A DNA stretch of 7,755 bases from Synechococcus sp. MED650 (GTDB lineage: Bacteria > Cyanobacteriota > Cyanobacteriia > PCC-6307 > Cyanobiaceae): assembly GCA_002691345.1 (NCBI GenBank), contig NZHI01000003.1, forward strand, positions 1-7,755. The letters are read 5' to 3'. Positions 6,000-7,755 of this stretch are shown here, in pieces. Under the pieces are notes generated by a model. The model did no database searches. It was not told the DNA's origin and saw only the letters and a program-made list of their open reading frames with translations. Within the stretch, counting starts at the first letter, position 1; each line of letters begins with the position of its first letter. The position numbers and the translations under genes were made by a program.

Positions 6000-6018
6000 T
6001 ACGCCGTGCTTACGCCGT
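6000..6018 (+). repeat. Direct repeat in the HU leader
   Basis: TACGCCGT occurs at 6000-6007 and again at 6011-6018, an 11-base period or one helical turn, 26 bases before the HU start codon. It could be a protein-binding site for regulation, or chance in GC-rich DNA. The rest of the 5913-6044 spacer shows no terminator for the gene upstream. Confidence 0.35.
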
Positions 6019-6044
6019 CTCCCGCCCCCCGACTCCTGTAATCC

Positions 6045-6320
6045 ATGAACAAAGCTGATCTGGTGAACCTGGTGGCTGCTCGCACCGAGCTCACCAAGAC
6101 CGATGTCTCGATGGTTGTCGATGCTGCGATCGACACCATCATCGATTCCGTGGTTGAAGGCAAAAAGGTCTCCATCCTTGGCTTCGGATCTTTCGAGCCC
6201 CGTGAGCGTTCCGCGCGTCAGGGCCTGAATCCCAAGACCGGAGAGAAAATCGCAATTCCCGCCAAGCGCGTTCCTGCTTTCACAGCAGGCAAGATGTTCA
6301 AAGACCGCGTTCAGGGCTGA
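6045..6320 (+). CDS. hup: HU-type nucleoid DNA-binding protein
   Basis: 91 aa, the standard HU length. The N-terminal helical dimerisation part (MNKADLVNLVAARTELTKTD) leads into the hallmark ILGFGSFEPRERSARQGLNP at 44-63 and the beta-arm residues to GKMFKDRV. The NPKTGEKIAIPA segment at 62-73 contains the proline of the flexible arm that intercalates into the minor groove. The homodimer bends and compacts chromosomal DNA and affects transcription and replication. Unlike IHF it binds with little sequence preference. The ATG at 6045 is the family start; no Shine-Dalgarno is visible (TGTAATCC before ATG). It is followed closely by a strong terminator, consistent with a highly expressed single-gene unit. 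Codon use is adapted (AAG, CGT, ACC), fitting an abundant protein. Confidence 0.97.
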   Translation: MNKADLVNLVAARTELTKTDVSMVVDAAIDTIIDSVVEGKKVSILGFGSFEPRERSARQGLNPKTGEKIAIPAKRVPAFTAGKMFKDRVQG

Positions 6321-6345
6321 TCCGCTTCAGCCTTCAGCTGCGATG

Positions 6346-6369
6346 GGCGGTCCGTTGGGCCGCCTTTTT
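6346..6369 (+). terminator. Rho-independent terminator of HU
   Basis: GGCGGTCC (6346-6353), loop GTT, GGGCCGCC (6357-6364), eight pairs with one T-G, then TTTTT (6365-6369). It is the best terminator in the window. It ends one base before the gluQ start codon. Confidence 0.85.
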
Positions 6370-6370
6370 C

Positions 6371-7252
6371 ATGCAGTTTCCTGATCATCTGCAGCGGCAT
6401 CTGGAGCGCGGCGCCTCATTTCGAGATGCCGGACGCTACCGGGGTCGTTTTGCACCCTCCCCTACAGGGGTTCTGCACCTCGGCAATCTCCAGACAGCCT
6501 TGCTGTCGTGGCTGGCGGCCCGCCAGTTGGGCGGTGACTGGTTGCTTCGGATCGATGACCTCGACACGCCACGCAATCGCAGCGGCGCGATTGAAGCGAT
6601 TCAGATGGATCTCACCTGGCTAGGGCTCAACTGGGATGGCCCTGTGATTTTGCAGAGTCAACGCCGTGGCATCTATGCCTCTTGGCTGTCCTGGTTGCGT
6701 CGCAGCGGAAAGCTGTTTGCCTGTCGTTGTTCCCGCCGCGAGCTGACAGGGCAGCCGATCTATCCCGGAACCTGCCGGCGGGCTGAGCGCGGCTGGGGGT
6801 GGAAGCAGAAGCGGTTGCCCAGCTGGCGCCTGCAGGTGCCAGCTGCAGATCGTTTTGGCAGCGGTGATGTGGTGTTGCGCCGTGCCGATGGCTTCATTGC
6901 CTACCAACTGGCCACCGTCGTGGATGAGCTCTGTTTCGGCATCACCGATGTGGTGCGTGGTGAGGATTTGCGTGAGGCTCTCCCAGCCCAGTGCAGTGTT
7001 TTTGCAGCTCTTGAGCAGCCACCCCCTCGCTTCCACCACGGCCCATTGCTCTGCGATGGCCATGGCATGAAACTCTCCAAACGCGATGGGAGCTCCGGAT
7101 TAGAGCTGCTGCGTCATCAGGGTTTGTCCCCTGCGGCCGTGATCGGTCAACTGGCGGCTGCACTCCGGCTGGTGGATCCAGGGGATGAGCTCACGGCTCA
7201 GGAGTTGCTCATCCATATGGACCAGGAGAGCATTTCTGTCCTTCATTCTTAA
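6371..7252 (+). CDS. gluQ: Glutamyl-queuosine tRNA(Asp) synthetase (GluQ-RS)
   Basis: 293 aa, a shortened paralogue of glutamyl-tRNA synthetase without an anticodon-binding domain. It activates glutamate and attaches it to the queuosine at position 34 of tRNA-Asp. Class I signatures are RFAPSPTG at 26-33, HLGN at 36-39 (HIGH motif) and KLSKRD at 234-239 (KMSKS motif). The zinc site C118, C120, Y131, C135 follows the GluQ-RS pattern C-x-C...Y-x3-C and separates it from true GltX. Glutamate-pocket segments IDDLD at 61-65 and YQLATVVDE at 178-186 are present. The ATG at 6371 is the only usable start before the catalytic motifs, yet it is one base after the HU terminator T-run and has no ribosome site. 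Expression therefore depends on read-through or a leaderless transcript. Normal length and no damage. Confidence 0.95.
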   Translation: MQFPDHLQRHLERGASFRDAGRYRGRFAPSPTGVLHLGNLQTALLSWLAARQLGGDWLLRIDDLDTPRNRSGAIEAIQMDLTWLGLNWDGPVILQSQRRGIYASWLSWLRRSGKLFACRCSRRELTGQPIYPGTCRRAERGWGWKQKRLPSWRLQVPAADRFGSGDVVLRRADGFIAYQLATVVDELCFGITDVVRGEDLREALPAQCSVFAALEQPPPRFHHGPLLCDGHGMKLSKRDGSSGLELLRHQGLSPAAVIGQLAAALRLVDPGDELTAQELLIHMDQESISVLHS

Positions 7253-7269
7253 GGAACCCTTCGGGATCC
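7253..7269 (+). terminator. Weak hairpin after gluQ
   Basis: GGAACCC (7253-7259), loop TTC, GGGATCC (7263-7269): six pairs with one A-A mismatch, directly after the TAA stop. The nearest T-run is only TTT at 7279-7281, so termination would be inefficient. Confidence 0.35.
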
Positions 7270-7318
7270 GTCGGGCTGTTTCGCTTCAAAGTGAACACAT
7301 CATTTGAACCTTTGGGTG

Positions 7319-7507
7319 ATGTGCACCTGCACCGTTTGCGGTGGTAGCGGAATCCAGCGAGTGAACAGTCAGCGCTTCCGCACTTGCATCGTTTGTCTTG
7401 GCACCGGACAGATCAGCTCGGCTCTCCAGTCGGCACCGTTGAACCATCAGCCCATCAACACGCAGGGCCTTGCCAACCTGACCTGTCAGACCCGGCGGGT
7501 GACCTGA
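7319..7507 (+). CDS. Small DnaJ-type CxxCxGxG zinc-finger protein
   Basis: 62 aa from ATG 7319. The first 30 residues contain two copies of the DnaJ cysteine-rich motif: C4-T-V-C7-G-G-S-G and C23-I-V-C26-L-G-T-G, 19 residues apart. Two such half-sites can form one zinc centre, as in the zinc domain of DnaJ or plastid BSD2, where they bind unfolded clients. The remaining 32 residues are polar and probably disordered, with one more cysteine near the end. There is no J-domain, membrane segment or signal peptide, so this is a cytosolic stand-alone zinc mini-domain. A TTG at 7304 would add five residues; ATG is preferred, with GGG just upstream. It lies 66 bases after gluQ and converges with a microprotein gene 4 bases away. 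A chaperone or RNA-binding role is inference; the exact function is unknown. Confidence 0.75.
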   Translation: MCTCTVCGGSGIQRVNSQRFRTCIVCLGTGQISSALQSAPLNHQPINTQGLANLTCQTRRVT

Positions 7508-7508
7508 G

Positions 7509-7531
7509 CCCTCAGCCGAGGGGAGTCTTTT
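7509..7531 (+). terminator. Possible terminator in the 4-bp convergent junction
   Basis: CCCTC (7509-7513), loop AGCC, GAGGG (7518-7522), then GAGTCTTTT. The stem is only five pairs but all but one are G-C. It begins just after the zinc-finger stop and lies inside the last codons of the opposing microprotein. It overlaps the palindrome CTGAG-CC-CTCAG (7504-7515), which contains both stop codons. Confidence 0.4.
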
Positions 7532-7631
7532 GGTCGTTCTGGATCACGAAGTAAGTCGCGGTCGCCACAACGATCAACAGAGGCACTGCGGTGAAAAGCA
7601 GCAGGGCAATGGCAGACCAGTCGGTGTACAC
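7512..7631 (-). CDS. 39-aa single-span membrane microprotein
   Basis: Starts at GTG 7631-7629 and reads MYTDWSAIALLLF, then TAVPLLIVVATATYFVIQND, ending QKTPLG. It has a short acidic/aromatic N-terminus, one strong hydrophobic helix at about residues 6-29, and a polar C-terminal tail, the build of the small subunits of cyanobacterial photosynthetic and NDH complexes. It does not match the small Psb, Psa, Pet or Ndh subunits I can recall, so no name is given. GTG is the only sensible start: there is no ATG in frame between the preceding in-frame stop and the helix, and no clear ribosome site. The C-terminal stop is four bases from the zinc-finger gene stop, convergent. Residue composition with an uninterrupted transmembrane helix supports a real gene, but at this size chance cannot be excluded. 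Confidence 0.6.
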   Translation of the reverse strand: MYTDWSAIALLLFTAVPLLIVVATATYFVIQNDQKTPLG

Positions 7632-7681
7632 GGTGGAACAACTGTTCGGAATTGCGGCATCATCTCAGCAATTCGTCCGGT

Positions 7682-7755
7682 TTGACCCTGCTCAAGCGCT
7701 CCGTCACAGTCCTGATCACGCTTGCTTGCCACGTCCCTTCGGCTGAAGCAACCGC
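7682..7755 (+). CDS. Possible start of a secreted protein (signal peptide), cut by window edge
   Basis: From TTG 7682 the frame stays open to the edge and reads (M)TLLKRSVTVLITLACHVPSAEAT. This is the layout of a Sec signal peptide: basic n-region (K-R), hydrophobic core VTVLITLAC, and an A-E-A signal-peptidase I site. The cysteine does not sit in a good lipobox. The start is weak (TTG, no ribosome site) and only 24 codons are visible, so this is a tentative call. If real it is divergent from the membrane microprotein, 50 bases apart. Confidence 0.35.
   Translation, partial: MTLLKRSVTVLITLACHVPSAEAT

Noticed and set aside
6371..7252. Glutamyl-tRNA synthetase (GltX)
   Set aside because: At 293 residues it lacks the anticodon-binding domain and has the GluQ-RS zinc ligand pattern.
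7319..7507. Calling the zinc-finger protein a DnaJ
   Set aside because: There is no J-domain, no G/F linker and only two of the four CxxCxGxG motifs.
7512..7631. Naming the microprotein as a known Psb, Pet or Ndh small subunit
   Set aside because: Its sequence does not fit any of the small subunits I can recall; only the general architecture is shared.

Overview
The window looks like a high-GC picocyanobacterial chromosome of the marine Synechococcus/Cyanobium type. The gene content supports this: a Ycf63-type MlaE permease beside a cyanobacterial DUF3119 protein, a GlgX debranching enzyme, HU, GluQ-RS and several tiny conserved-looking proteins, all tightly packed. Most starts lack a clear Shine-Dalgarno sequence, which is common in cyanobacteria. 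Lineage is inferred from protein character only; no database search was possible.

Left part (1-2959, minus strand): a five-gene unit read right to left. It holds an MFS_2/GPH cation symporter, an MlaE-type lipid ABC permease, a DUF3119 membrane protein, a minimal nucleotidyltransferase (MNT) and the N-terminus of a HEPN protein cut by the window edge. All four junctions are identical 4-bp ATGA start/stop overlaps (1586-1589, 840-843, 442-445, 77-80). This implies one transcript with translational coupling, and ties an envelope-lipid module to an MNT/HEPN (type VII toxin-antitoxin-like) pair.

Middle (2960-5252): an 84-bp spacer carries an interrupted hairpin and a possible promoter. It is followed by tRNA-Gly(UCC) on the plus strand. 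The tRNA converges on glgX (minus), leaving 4 bp between them, and the likely tRNA terminator hairpin lies inside the last codons of glgX. glgX is intact with all GH13 catalytic residues. A 40-bp divergent spacer with a small inverted repeat separates it from the next gene.

Right part (5253-7755, mostly plus strand): a metallo-beta-lactamase-fold protein that has lost its metal ligands; HU with a strong terminator; gluQ, whose ATG sits one base after that terminator's T-run; and a 62-aa protein made of two DnaJ-type CxxCxGxG zinc-binding motifs. This last gene converges, 4 bp apart, with a 39-aa single-span membrane microprotein on the minus strand. The window ends in the start of a possible secreted protein.

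There is no gene-free stretch over 300 bases. The longest gap, 5913-6044, is the probable promoter and leader of the HU gene. I see no insertion sequence, CRISPR array, rRNA or phage gene. The most interesting points are the chained ATGA overlaps joining lipid transport to MNT/HEPN, the MBL pseudoenzyme, the two convergent microproteins, and terminators embedded in opposing coding sequence.
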